From the NCBI GenBank assembly GCA_012797725.1, contig JAAZON010000326.1:1-15737 (forward strand): 15,737 bases of DNA. Direction: 5' to 3'. Shown in pieces: positions 6,902 to 14,722 of this stretch. The translations under genes and the position numbers were made by a program. This stretch comes from SAR324 cluster bacterium. GTDB taxonomy: Bacteria > Bdellovibrionota > UBA2361 > JAAZON01. Below the pieces are notes generated by a model. The model was not told the origin of the DNA. It ran no database searches and was given only the letters and a program-made list of their open reading frames with translations. Positions within the stretch are counted from its first letter, which is position 1; each line of letters begins with the position of its first letter.

Positions 6902-8188
6902 CTATTGCGGAATTGAAAGATAGAATTCTGCCCATTTGCCGTATTCCGAGCGGGCATTGATAGTGCCATTATGCATATCTATTAGTTGCCAAACTATATA
7001 TAGACCAACGCCACTGCCTTTGACCTTACGATATTCCGGAACATATAACCTAGAAAAACGTTTGAAAAGTTTAACTTGTTCATCGGGTGGGAAGCCAGGG
7101 CCATTGTTCCAAACGCATGCTTTAAAGGATTGGGAATCTTTGCTGAGGCTGACTTTAACTTCGCCCCCGTCGATGCCATACTTAATTGCATTCCCAATCA
7201 AATTTGTAAAAATAATTCGGAATGCTCTTGGATCACAACGAATTGGCTCAATTCCCTCTTGCGGCTCAATGCAAATTTTAATATTTCTTGCCGCTGCTAG
7301 CGAAGCTACATTTTCCAGGGCAGGAAATACCGAATGAGCCAAAATGTCGACTTCCTCTATGACTTCAACTTGCAATCTTCCGCCTTCATATCTTGCAAGT
7401 GTCAAAAAGTCATCGGTACTCTCCAAAAGGGTCTGCACTTTTGATTTGATGCGCTTAATACTAGCGGCCATGGCTTCATTTAACCCATCAATATAGCCTT
7501 CCAAAAGCATTTCACATTCCATAGATATAGATGCTAAGGGACTTTTCAACTCATGACTTGCAAAGGCAAGCATTTCCATGTAGGCAGCATTGGCCGCTCG
7601 TAATTGCGAAATTCGCCATGCTTTTTCCACTGCCTGCGAAAGTCTTTCCGCCATGAGAACATGAAGCAATACTTCATGTTCTCCATATGCATTAGGTCTA
7701 GTAGAATTTCTGAAAAGAAATCCAACTGGTCTGTCTTCCACAATCAGGGGGCAAGTTAAGCTTGAGCGTATTCCTTCCTGAATAATTAGAGAGGTGGCAG
7801 CACTATTGGGTTTAAACTCTAGATAGCACTCGAGATCGTTAATGATACGAAGATGCCTGTTTTGAAGCACTTCGAATAATGTGCTGTTAGCTAATCCAGC
7901 CGAATAGCAATTCCCAAGATGCAGGTCATTGTATTTAGTCCTAACTGCGCGTGTTATAACGCGGCGATCATTATCTTCAAGAAAAGCAACGGCAATCCTA
8001 TCACATGGAAAGATGTCCTTTGTGGAATCAAAGATAAAGTCCATGATCGCATCAAATGACTCAGCCCCTGCAACTTTTTCATTGATCTTATTTAAAATAT
8101 CTGCTTCCTGTGAACTTAGGTTGTTTCTATTCTTTAGAACATCTTCTGGTTTTAAAAAACTCACGCAATATGGTAGCTGAGTTGTCAT
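6902..8188 (-). CDS. GAF-domain sensor histidine kinase at the end of the hox operon
   Basis: A 428-residue cytoplasmic kinase without membrane segments. A GAF domain at ~40-190 carries the usual SLTCPLIVEDRPVGFLFR strand pair and several cysteines (C62, C94, C121, C146). The HisKA helix has H212 in AFASHELKSPLASI. The ATPase domain has an N box with N333 (TNLIGNAIKYG), G1 NNGPGF (361-366, Asn in place of the first Asp, a variant that occurs in the V-x-N-x-GPG group), LFKRFSR, and G2 GSGVGLYIV (391-399). The core appears complete. It starts one nucleotide after the stop of the receiver gene, so the two are almost certainly co-translated and a cognate pair, last in the hox transcription unit. 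Its signal is unknown; redox, hydrogen or NAD(H) state is an inference from context. Confidence 0.9.
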   Translation of the reverse strand: MTTQLPYCVSFLKPEDVLKNRNNLSSQEADILNKINEKVAGAESFDAIMDFIFDSTKDIFPCDRIAVAFLEDNDRRVITRAVRTKYNDLHLGNCYSAGLANSTLFEVLQNRHLRIINDLECYLEFKPNSAATSLIIQEGIRSSLTCPLIVEDRPVGFLFRNSTRPNAYGEHEVLLHVLMAERLSQAVEKAWRISQLRAANAAYMEMLAFASHELKSPLASISMECEMLLEGYIDGLNEAMAASIKRIKSKVQTLLESTDDFLTLARYEGGRLQVEVIEEVDILAHSVFPALENVASLAAARNIKICIEPQEGIEPIRCDPRAFRIIFTNLIGNAIKYGIDGGEVKVSLSKDSQSFKACVWNNGPGFPPDEQVKLFKRFSRLYVPEYRKVKGSGVGLYIVWQLIDMHNGTINARSEYGKWAEFYLSIPQ

Positions 8189-8189
8189 T

Positions 8190-8564
8190 TCATCCGAGCT
8201 TACTAGTAAGAATCTTCAATAACGCATCGGGGTTTATGGGCTTTTGCAATACGCCAGAAAGCCCCAGAGCAGAGTAATCGGTCATCGTGCTTAATGAATC
8301 TCCAACGGAACTCAACATGTAAATCGGAGCTTTATTCCCTTCAGCCTTAAGCGTTCGAACCAATTCGGTTCCTGAATCGACCTCTTCCATCATAAGATCT
8401 ACGATAATTAGATCTGGGGATTGTTGTTTATATAATCTGACAGCTGATTCAGCGCTCGACGCAAGCACAACCGAGAAGCCATTAGCTTCAATCACTGTTT
8501 GCAAGTAGTTAAGAACATCAGGATCATCATCGACACAAAGAATAGTTTTTTTTTGTTCTTGCAT
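8190..8564 (-). CDS. Single-domain response regulator (CheY-like receiver) in the hox operon
   Basis: A 124-residue stand-alone receiver with no output domain. It has the acidic pair D12/D13 (ILCVDDDPD), phosphoacceptor D56 (LIIVDLMME), switch residue S85 (IYMLSSVG) and conserved K108 (LQKP), so phosphorylation should work. An AAGGAG just upstream of ATG 8564 is a strong ribosome site. It lies 16 nt after hoxW and 1 nt before the kinase gene. Without a DNA-binding domain it must act through a protein partner, another kinase or a phosphorelay; it is not the NtrC-like HoxA known for hydrogenase control in Ralstonia. Confidence 0.92.
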   Translation of the reverse strand: MQEQKKTILCVDDDPDVLNYLQTVIEANGFSVVLASSAESAVRLYKQQSPDLIIVDLMMEEVDSGTELVRTLKAEGNKAPIYMLSSVGDSLSTMTDYSALGLSGVLQKPINPDALLKILTSKLG

Positions 8565-8580
8565 AGCAGCTCCTTATTCC

Positions 8581-9072
8581 CTAATTAAAAGGTTCACTTT
8601 TCTCACCCAATTCAAGTTGAATCCCCATTTTCGAGTAAATGAAGTCAATAAGAAATGCAACAGCTTTTTTTAGATTCTCTTTTGCCTCTAAAGAAAGCTG
8701 CTCATAGAACTCGTCGAAGTAATATCCTCTAATCTGCATTAGATAAGCCGCCGGATGTTTCCCAAACAAATGTTTAGTGGTCGCAAGGAGAGTCTGAGGA
8801 TCCAGTATGTGGCTTGAAAAACTACTTGTGAACTCGGGTGGAATGCTAGAGATCTCAAATGGGGGATTGCAATCCTTGGAGGCATCAACAAACACCACAA
8901 CGTCATGCTCGGCTAACACCGTTGAATCTTCAACTACAAGCTGATAATTTGATTCAACGTCCAAATTTCTAATTCCTTGAGATTCCATGATGGAGGCACA
9001 AGCAGGACCGAGCCCATCATCCTGACGTCCGGGATTCCCATATCCTATTAATAAGACTTTAATTGGCTTCAT
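8581..9072 (-). CDS. hoxW: Hydrogenase maturation endopeptidase HoxW
   Basis: A 163-residue cytoplasmic protease of the HybD/HupD/HoxW family. It removes the C-terminal extension of the nickel-loaded large subunit after metal insertion. The N-terminal motif LIGYGNPGRQDDGLGPA (8-24) is the family signature, with the metal-contacting acid at D19. D63 (FVDASKD) and H88 (SSHILDP) fit the other two nickel-sensing residues. Its substrate is presumably HoxH, encoded five bases upstream in the same operon. Length is normal. Confidence 0.9.
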   Translation of the reverse strand: MKPIKVLLIGYGNPGRQDDGLGPACASIMESQGIRNLDVESNYQLVVEDSTVLAEHDVVVFVDASKDCNPPFEISSIPPEFTSSFSSHILDPQTLLATTKHLFGKHPAAYLMQIRGYYFDEFYEQLSLEAKENLKKAVAFLIDFIYSKMGIQLELGEKSEPFN

Positions 9073-9077
9073 AACTA

Positions 9078-10544
9078 CTAATCACGAATCTTTTTATCCA
9101 AAATATTGCCCTCTCTATCAAAAAGCTCCACTTCAAGCGCCATTTGCCCAAGCGCGTGTGTCGCACAAGAAAGGCATGGATCGTAAGCTCGGATAACTAC
9201 TTCAATGCGATTGAGCAATCCTTCTGTAATCTTACTATTGCTTAAGAAGTGTTCTGCAACCTGCTTCACAGCTTTATTCATTGGCGTGTTATTATTAGTG
9301 GTCGAGACAATCAAATTTGCCATTGTAACTTGATCATTCTCATTAACCTTATAATGATGGAAAAGAGTCCCCCTTGGTGCTTCAATCAACGCGATGCCTT
9401 CTTCTCTTCTCTTTCCCGTTACAACAAGATCGGTGCCTTGGAGGTCTGAGTCATTAAGAAGCTCATTTATCTTTTCTGCCGAATGCAAGATTTCAATAAT
9501 GCGCGCCCAATGGTATGCCATGCTAATGTTGTTCGGTTTGTTATTGGTCAGAGACATAAAGTCTTTACGCGCTGCCTCTGCCTCGGGAGTGTCAATAAAG
9601 TCGCAAGTATTCAACCTCGCAAGCGGTCCAACTCGATACCAACCGTCCTCTGGTCCAATTGATTTAATGAATGGGAACTTCATGTATGACCATGGGCGTA
9701 CTTCTTCAGCTATAAAGTCCACGTATTTTTGATAGTCCACCTGATCGAAGATCTTGTTGCCCTGCCAGTCAATTGCTCTCAAATTGCCTTCGTATAGATC
9801 CATGGCTCCATCTTGCCTGATGATCGAAAGATGATTGGAGTCAAAGGTTCCAAAAGGAGTCAGTTCATTTAGATGCGTTAGTGTGTATTCTTTAACAAGT
9901 TTAAGCGCGTCACGAGACCATTGAAGCATTTGAGGCATATCCTTTAAGAAAATGTCTCTTTCAGCAATGCTTAAATTTTTGTTGATGCCACCAGGAATTG
10001 CGCCTGTTCCATGAATTTTCTTTCCCGCTGTGGCTTTAATGATCTCTTGGCCGAATTTGCGCATCATTACGCCTTGTATAGCGAGTTCCCTATGTTCCTT
10101 TGCGACACCAATCACATTTCTAGTGGACGGATCGGCATCAAAACCAAACAGCAAATCGGGAGATGATAAATGGAAGAAATGCAATGAATGTGACTGAAAT
10201 ATCTGCCCATAATGCATGAGTCGACGCATCTTTTCTGCGGTAGGGGTCAGTATATCTGCCCCAACTATACGATCCATTGCTTTGGCTGCGGCAAGGTGGT
10301 GACTAACGGGACAAATTCCGCATAAACGTTGCACTAATACAGGGACTTCCCAATAAGGACGACCTTGAATGAAGCGCTCAAAGCCTCTGAATTCAACGAT
10401 GTGAAGACGCGCATCGGCAACCTTGCCATCGTCGTCGAGGTGAATTGTCACCTTTCCATGCCCCTCAACTCTTGTCACAGGCTCAATCGTGATTTTTTTC
10501 GTGTTGTTTCTAGTCTCAACGCTTTCCATAGATTTAGTCCTCAT
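9078..10544 (-). CDS. hoxH: NAD-reducing [NiFe] hydrogenase large subunit HoxH
   Basis: The catalytic subunit carrying the NiFe(CN)2CO centre; it oxidises H2 or reduces protons in the cytoplasm. Both nickel motifs are complete: C75 and C78 in RLCGICPVSHH, and C457 and C460 in DPCLSCATHALG. A 24-residue tail follows the A464 cleavage point, the substrate of HoxW. The protein (488 residues) matches the group 3d large subunit of Ralstonia in overall layout, with stretches such as LHIVEFRGFE, TPTAEKMRRL and WARIIEILHSAE. The ATG at 10544 overlaps the hoxY stop (TAATG). A second in-frame ATG at 10529 has GAGGA eight bases upstream and is an alternative that removes five residues. No hyp maturation genes occur in the window. 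Confidence 0.97.
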   Translation of the reverse strand: MRTKSMESVETRNNTKKITIEPVTRVEGHGKVTIHLDDDGKVADARLHIVEFRGFERFIQGRPYWEVPVLVQRLCGICPVSHHLAAAKAMDRIVGADILTPTAEKMRRLMHYGQIFQSHSLHFFHLSSPDLLFGFDADPSTRNVIGVAKEHRELAIQGVMMRKFGQEIIKATAGKKIHGTGAIPGGINKNLSIAERDIFLKDMPQMLQWSRDALKLVKEYTLTHLNELTPFGTFDSNHLSIIRQDGAMDLYEGNLRAIDWQGNKIFDQVDYQKYVDFIAEEVRPWSYMKFPFIKSIGPEDGWYRVGPLARLNTCDFIDTPEAEAARKDFMSLTNNKPNNISMAYHWARIIEILHSAEKINELLNDSDLQGTDLVVTGKRREEGIALIEAPRGTLFHHYKVNENDQVTMANLIVSTTNNNTPMNKAVKQVAEHFLSNSKITEGLLNRIEVVIRAYDPCLSCATHALGQMALEVELFDREGNILDKKIRD

Positions 10545-11089
10545 TAGTCGTATTTTATGAGCTCATACGGAAATTCTAAAGGATTGTTCTTTAGAAGACC
10601 AACTAAAGCTTGCCAGATTGTGTCAGCGCTCGGTGGACAGCCTGCCAAGTGATAGTCGATTTTCACCACTTCATGTGCAGGATAAACTTTGTTCAAAAGG
10701 AGAGGGATCTCAGGATCGTCAGGTATTTTACCAGAGGGATTATAAACGGTTGGACCATTTAAATACGCTTCTTCAAAACATTCTTTAAGAGATAAGGGAT
10801 TCCGCATCGCAGGTATGCCACCCATGGTTGCGCAATCTCCCACAGAAACCAAGACATCACAACATTTTCTGAATTCCTTAAGCACTATAACATTTTCTTC
10901 ATTTGCGCACCCTCCTTCTATGAGGCCGACTGCGCAGCGTTGGCTAATATGTTTTAAGTCGTCAATTGGAGATCTGTCGAAATCTATAATATCCACAAGT
11001 TCCAATATTCTTTCATCGATATCGAGAATTGACATGTGGCATCCAAAACACCCACAAAGCGATGTGGTTGCGACCCTAGGCTTTCCCAT
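10544..11089 (-). CDS. hoxY: NAD-reducing hydrogenase small subunit HoxY
   Basis: The electron-transferring small subunit, 181 residues, with one proximal [4Fe-4S] cluster. Likely ligands are C14 and C17 (CGCFGC), C86 (SVGDCATMGG) and C151 (LAGCPPSAD). It pairs with HoxH to form the hydrogenase module. It lacks the ~27-residue N-terminal extension I recall in Ralstonia HoxY, and has no Tat signal, as expected for a cytoplasmic enzyme. The start overlaps the hoxU 3' end by 14 nt and the stop overlaps the hoxH start, so the genes are tightly coupled. Confidence 0.95.
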   Translation of the reverse strand: MGKPRVATTSLCGCFGCHMSILDIDERILELVDIIDFDRSPIDDLKHISQRCAVGLIEGGCANEENVIVLKEFRKCCDVLVSVGDCATMGGIPAMRNPLSLKECFEEAYLNGPTVYNPSGKIPDDPEIPLLLNKVYPAHEVVKIDYHLAGCPPSADTIWQALVGLLKNNPLEFPYELIKYD

Positions 11090-11798
11090 CTGTTCCTTTC
11101 TCCTTTAAAATATCAGTTCCTATAGGTTGATGATCGTAGGTACGCTCTCCGATTGGAACTACGTAGCCTTTTCTTTTTGGAATTAAAGCACCCACTGGGC
11201 AAACCTGGAGGGCCTTATCTTTCACTTCTATCGATGTGCCCCCGAGTCCTTTGCTGCTGTTTGCAGCAAGAGCCTTCTTGGCTCCTCGATTGACGAAGTC
11301 CAAAGCATTCTTGCCGTCAATTTCTTTTGACGCACGTACGCAGCGTCCGCATAAAATACAACGATTATTGTCCAAAAGGATATCAGGATGAGTTGCATCA
11401 ACATTTCTAGAGGGAGAGAGTTGTGGGAATTTCGGAGCCATTATTCCAAGGCGATATGCTTGTGCTTGAAGTTCACAGTTACCACTTTTCTCACAAAACA
11501 TACAAAAATGATTCCCTTCAACAAAAAGCATGTCCAATATATCGCGTCGCAAATTGTTAAGTTCTTCGGTGTTGGCTTCAACTACAGCTCCGCTCATTAC
11601 GGGCTGATTGCAGGCAGACTGTGGCCGACCATTCACTTTCACCGTACAAAGCCTGCAGCTTCCATGGATCGACAATCCTTTTAGGAAACAAAGTCTTGGA
11701 ATATAAATTCCAGCCTCATCTGCTGCTTCCATGATAGTTTGCCCGGGCAGAGCCTCGACATTTTGTCCATCTATAATGAAACTAATCTTTTCTGACAT
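11076..11798 (-). CDS. hoxU: NAD-reducing hydrogenase diaphorase subunit HoxU
   Basis: A NuoG N-terminal-like iron-sulfur subunit that links HoxF to HoxY. From ATG 11798 it has 240 residues. Clusters by motif: [2Fe-2S] at C37, C48, C51 and C63; a His-Cys3 [4Fe-4S] at H97, C99, C102 and C108 (EGNHFCMFCEKSGNC); and a further [4Fe-4S] at C147, C150, C153 and C200 (CILCGRC and VCPVGAL). The C-terminal KRKGYVVPIGERTYD resembles Ralstonia HoxU. I chose ATG 11798 over TTG 11804 because GAGGAA at 11810-11805 is six bases before the ATG but touches the TTG. It starts 17 nt after the hoxF stop. Confidence 0.95.
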   Translation of the reverse strand: MSEKISFIIDGQNVEALPGQTIMEAADEAGIYIPRLCFLKGLSIHGSCRLCTVKVNGRPQSACNQPVMSGAVVEANTEELNNLRRDILDMLFVEGNHFCMFCEKSGNCELQAQAYRLGIMAPKFPQLSPSRNVDATHPDILLDNNRCILCGRCVRASKEIDGKNALDFVNRGAKKALAANSSKGLGGTSIEVKDKALQVCPVGALIPKRKGYVVPIGERTYDHQPIGTDILKEKGTDGKA

Positions 11799-11815
11799 AG
11801 ACAATTCCTCAGGAT

Positions 11816-13627
11816 TTAGTGTTTGGTTGGAGTACGTCCAGTAAGAGAGGCGGATTCGGCAAGGCTTTTCGCCAAATCGAAGTTGGGTGCTGAGCCGTTT
11901 GTCCCGTGAGCTTTTGCTCTCTCATATAACGATGGAAAATTCTTAATGCTGCTTAAAATCGGGTTTGGCGATGTTTGACCAAGGCCGCAGCGGCTAGCCA
12001 ACTTAACAGAGTTAGATAGAGTTTCAAGCATTTGAACGGTTGAGGCATCAGCATTGTTCTCAAGGACTTCGCGGATACCCCTCAGCAGAAGCACATTTCC
12101 CACCCGGCAAGGAGTACAGTAGCCACAGCTTTCATCTACAAAAAATTCCATAAATGCTTCGACTACATGAAGAAGATTGCGCCCAGTGCCAAAAATCATT
12201 ATGGAGCCGCCTGTTGCAAGATCGTCAAAGCATATTTTACGTTCAAATTCTTCAGGTGGTACCAGTATGCCCGAAGGGCCTCCTACTTGCACTGCAATTG
12301 GGCTGTTTGCTCCAGCTTTCTCCAAAACTTCTTTAAGAGAAATTCCAAATGGAACTTCAAAAATTCCAGGACGACTACAATCACCAGAGATACTAAGCAC
12401 CTTCGTTCCGCTGCTCTTTTCGTTGCCAATACCTGCAAACCATGCAGCGCCTTTTTCAATTATGCGCGCAGCGCAACAAAATGTTTCAACATTATTTACT
12501 GAAGTGGGAAGTCCCAAATAGCCTTTTTGCGCCGGAAATGGGGGTCGATTTTTTGGATCTCCACGAAAGCCTTCACATGAACTAATCAGAGCCGTTTCTT
12601 CGCCACAGACATAGGCACCGGCACCGAGCTGAATTCTTATGTCAAAGTTAAAGTCATTTTTGCCTAATATATTTTTGCCTAGCAATCCTTCTTTGCGATG
12701 AGTTTCAAGCACTGATTCCAAATATGCTCGAAGATACGCATACTCACCCCTTAAGTACAGAATTCCTGTATCTGCGCCTATTGCATAGGCGCCTATAGCC
12801 ATGCCTTCAAAGAGAAGAGACGGACGTTCTGTCAGTATGACTCGATCTTTAAATGTACCAGGCTCGCCTTCATCTGCATTGCAAATTAGAACCTTTTTGT
12901 TGCCTTCAGCGGCTCTGGTAAATTCCCACTTCATTCCTGTTGGGAATCCAGCTCCGCCTCGGCCTCTAAGGCGAGCTGTTTTAACTGCACGAATTACTTC
13001 TTGGGGACTTAACTGCAATGCGTTTGAAAGCGCTACACCACGTTTCATTTCATCAAAGATCACAATCCCTGTTTCTCTAATGTGGTTGCAAACCATAGCT
13101 CGCACTAGTTTGTGTGCATTATTCCCGTCTCCATACTCTCGAACCAACTTAGACGGATCCTTATGTTCTTTGAGGGAAGCCACCAAGTCTTTAACGTGAT
13201 CCGGACTTAATTTAGTAATGACCGTATCATTTATCAGAGCTGCGGGAGCTTGATCACTCATTCCAATGCAGGGGGTATAATCAAGAGAGAATAGTGCATC
13301 TGGAGTTGATTGGCCCATCTTGATACCCAAGACCTCAGAGAAGGCCTTGGCTACTGCCTCAGCTCCTTTGAATTTATCGATTATGTCATTGCATACCCGG
13401 ATGTTGATAAGACCCTTCGGGCTTTTAGATAGGAACGAATAGAAAGTGCTCAAACTTTCAACACTAACGCGAGGTATCTGCAACTTTTTGGAGATGCATT
13501 CTATAGCCGCTTCGGAAACTGAACCAGTCTTTCTTTGAACTTCAATTGCAATGTCCATTAGACGGGACTTATCGTTCCCATAATGATCGCAAACTTCCTC
13601 AACAACCCTTACGCTATTCTGATTCAT
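11816..13627 (-). CDS. hoxF: NAD-reducing hydrogenase diaphorase subunit HoxF with fused NuoE-like domain
   Basis: The NAD(H)/FMN-binding subunit of the bidirectional hydrogenase, 603 residues, essentially the length of Ralstonia HoxF (about 602). A NuoE-like domain (~1-160) is fused to a NuoF-like domain. The NuoE part keeps only two of the four cluster cysteines (C79 and C120; D84 and S124 replace the others), as I recall for Ralstonia HoxF. The NuoF part has the NAD/FMN glycine-rich motif RGRGGAGFPTGMKW (221-234), CNADEGEPGTFKDR (249-262), GAGAYVCGEETAL (335-347) and a [4Fe-4S] set at C501, C504, C507 and C547. GGTGG six bases before ATG 13627 serves as ribosome site. It is the first gene of the hox operon. 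Confidence 0.96.
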   Translation of the reverse strand: MNQNSVRVVEEVCDHYGNDKSRLMDIAIEVQRKTGSVSEAAIECISKKLQIPRVSVESLSTFYSFLSKSPKGLINIRVCNDIIDKFKGAEAVAKAFSEVLGIKMGQSTPDALFSLDYTPCIGMSDQAPAALINDTVITKLSPDHVKDLVASLKEHKDPSKLVREYGDGNNAHKLVRAMVCNHIRETGIVIFDEMKRGVALSNALQLSPQEVIRAVKTARLRGRGGAGFPTGMKWEFTRAAEGNKKVLICNADEGEPGTFKDRVILTERPSLLFEGMAIGAYAIGADTGILYLRGEYAYLRAYLESVLETHRKEGLLGKNILGKNDFNFDIRIQLGAGAYVCGEETALISSCEGFRGDPKNRPPFPAQKGYLGLPTSVNNVETFCCAARIIEKGAAWFAGIGNEKSSGTKVLSISGDCSRPGIFEVPFGISLKEVLEKAGANSPIAVQVGGPSGILVPPEEFERKICFDDLATGGSIMIFGTGRNLLHVVEAFMEFFVDESCGYCTPCRVGNVLLLRGIREVLENNADASTVQMLETLSNSVKLASRCGLGQTSPNPILSSIKNFPSLYERAKAHGTNGSAPNFDLAKSLAESASLTGRTPTKH

Positions 13628-13781
13628 AAGAAGCCACCAAATATGTTTTCATTGAAAAAGATATGAAAGTACTAGCTTTTCCCAGTCCCTTTTTCAACTA
13701 TAGCCGGGTAATTTATTGACATGCAAAGCCTTTTTTAGGGGTGGATTGAGTTTTTCTTTGGATAAGGGCAAAGTTGTCATT
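13628..13781. promoter_or_regulatory. Divergent hox / accD intergenic region
   Basis: This 154-bp gap between divergent genes must hold the promoters for the hox operon (minus) and accD (plus). TTGACA at 13716-13721 (plus) looks like a -35 box but has no convincing -10 at normal spacing. On the minus strand TTGAAA (13697-13692) is followed after 17 bases by TAGTAC (13674-13669), a weak -10. I saw no GG-N10-GC sigma-54 signature. The exact start sites cannot be fixed by eye. Confidence 0.45.
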
Positions 13782-14636
13782 ATGGGATGGTTCAGTAGAA
13801 GCAAAGCACCAAAGCCGATAGCAGATGATAGCCTAAAATCTGCTATTCCTGATGATATATGGTCAAAATGCCCGGATTGCTCCTCAATAATTTACACCAA
13901 GGAATTGCGTCGTAGTGGGGGCGTCTGTGTAAAATGCAACTATCATTTCCGATTGTCCGCACAACAGCGAATTCCGAGTTTGGTTGATAGGCATTCCTTT
14001 GTGGAAATGGATTCCAAGCTTCGAGCTTCGGATCCTCTCAATTTTAGGGACTCAAAGCGTTACAGAGATCGAATTAAAAAGGCCGAGAAATCAACGGATT
14101 CCAATGAAGCGGTTTTAACTGGTAGAGCTCGGATTTTAAATATCCCAGTGATGTTAGGCGTCTTTAACTTTGCCTTTATGGGTGGGAGCATGGGCTCGGT
14201 AGTGGGCGAGAAGCTTACTAGACTCGTGGAAGCTGGAGAGCGTGAAAGGATACCAGTAGTAATAGTATCAGCTTCTGGAGGCGCTAGAATGCAAGAGGGC
14301 ATATATTCTTTGATGCAAATGGCTAAAATTAGCGCGGCATTAGCAAAGTTAGCAAAAGCAAGGGTTCCCTATATTTCTGTTCTTACAGACCCAACTACAG
14401 GAGGTGTTGCAGCTTCTCTGGCCATGTTAGGAGATGTAATAATTGCAGAACCTAAAGCCCTTATTGGTTTTGCAGGTCCTAGAGTTATTGAGCAGACTAT
14501 TCGTCAAACCTTGCCCGAGGGTTTTCAGAGAAGTGAGTTTCTTTTAGAACATGGAATTATTGATAGAATTGTGCCGCGTGCGTTTTTGAAGGACGAGATC
14601 GCCAAGATCCTTAGTAATTTCGGTTTTTCGGCCTAA
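13782..14636 (+). CDS. accD: Acetyl-CoA carboxylase carboxyltransferase subunit beta AccD
   Basis: Beta subunit of the carboxyltransferase that, with AccA, makes malonyl-CoA from acetyl-CoA and carboxybiotin for fatty-acid synthesis. From ATG 13782 it has 284 residues, the usual length, and begins MGWFSRSK like other AccD proteins (MSWxxR). The frame extends upstream to 13716, but the extra 22 residues do not fit the family. A four-cysteine zinc ribbon is at C30, C33, C49 and C52. The crotonase-like carboxyltransferase core includes VIVSASGGARMQEG (160-173) and DPTTGGVAASLAMLGD, whose glycines bind the CoA/carboxybiotin intermediates. Housekeeping gene, probably unrelated to the divergent hox operon. 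Confidence 0.96.
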   Translation: MGWFSRSKAPKPIADDSLKSAIPDDIWSKCPDCSSIIYTKELRRSGGVCVKCNYHFRLSAQQRIPSLVDRHSFVEMDSKLRASDPLNFRDSKRYRDRIKKAEKSTDSNEAVLTGRARILNIPVMLGVFNFAFMGGSMGSVVGEKLTRLVEAGERERIPVVIVSASGGARMQEGIYSLMQMAKISAALAKLAKARVPYISVLTDPTTGGVAASLAMLGDVIIAEPKALIGFAGPRVIEQTIRQTLPEGFQRSEFLLEHGIIDRIVPRAFLKDEIAKILSNFGFSA

Positions 14637-14647
14637 TCTAATTGTCT

Positions 14648-14671
14648 AAAAAGGGGTAATTGCTCTTTTTT
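14648..14671 (+). terminator. Possible weak intrinsic terminator after accD
   Basis: AAAAAGGG at 14648-14655 can pair with CTCTTTTT at 14663-14670 (one G-T pair) around a 7-base loop, and the 3' arm ends in six T. The stem is AT-rich and the T-run is part of the stem, so attenuation of read-through into lptD is possible but uncertain. Confidence 0.3.
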
Positions 14672-14722
14672 GGGAATCTGGTAATCCTGGAGTTGAACTG
14701 CTTTCGAATAACCGGAGTGAAA

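Noticed and set aside
6902..8188. Asn instead of Asp in the G1 box of the hox-linked kinase as a sign of inactivity
   Set aside because: The V-x-N-x-GPG form occurs in many kinases believed active, and the other boxes are intact.
11816..13627. NuoE-like domain fused to HoxF with two missing cluster cysteines, as a possible novelty
   Set aside because: As I recall, the same fusion and the same missing cysteines (CNxxIx and TPCIGLSD) are found in Ralstonia-type HoxF, so this is a known group 3d trait.
13716..13721. TTGACA as a firm accD promoter
   Set aside because: No acceptable -10 hexamer at 16-19 bases downstream; noted only as weak evidence.
13716..13781. N-terminal extension of AccD to the first start codon in frame
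   Set aside because: The ATG at 13782 gives the normal AccD N-terminus (MGWFSR) and length; the upstream codons do not fit the family.
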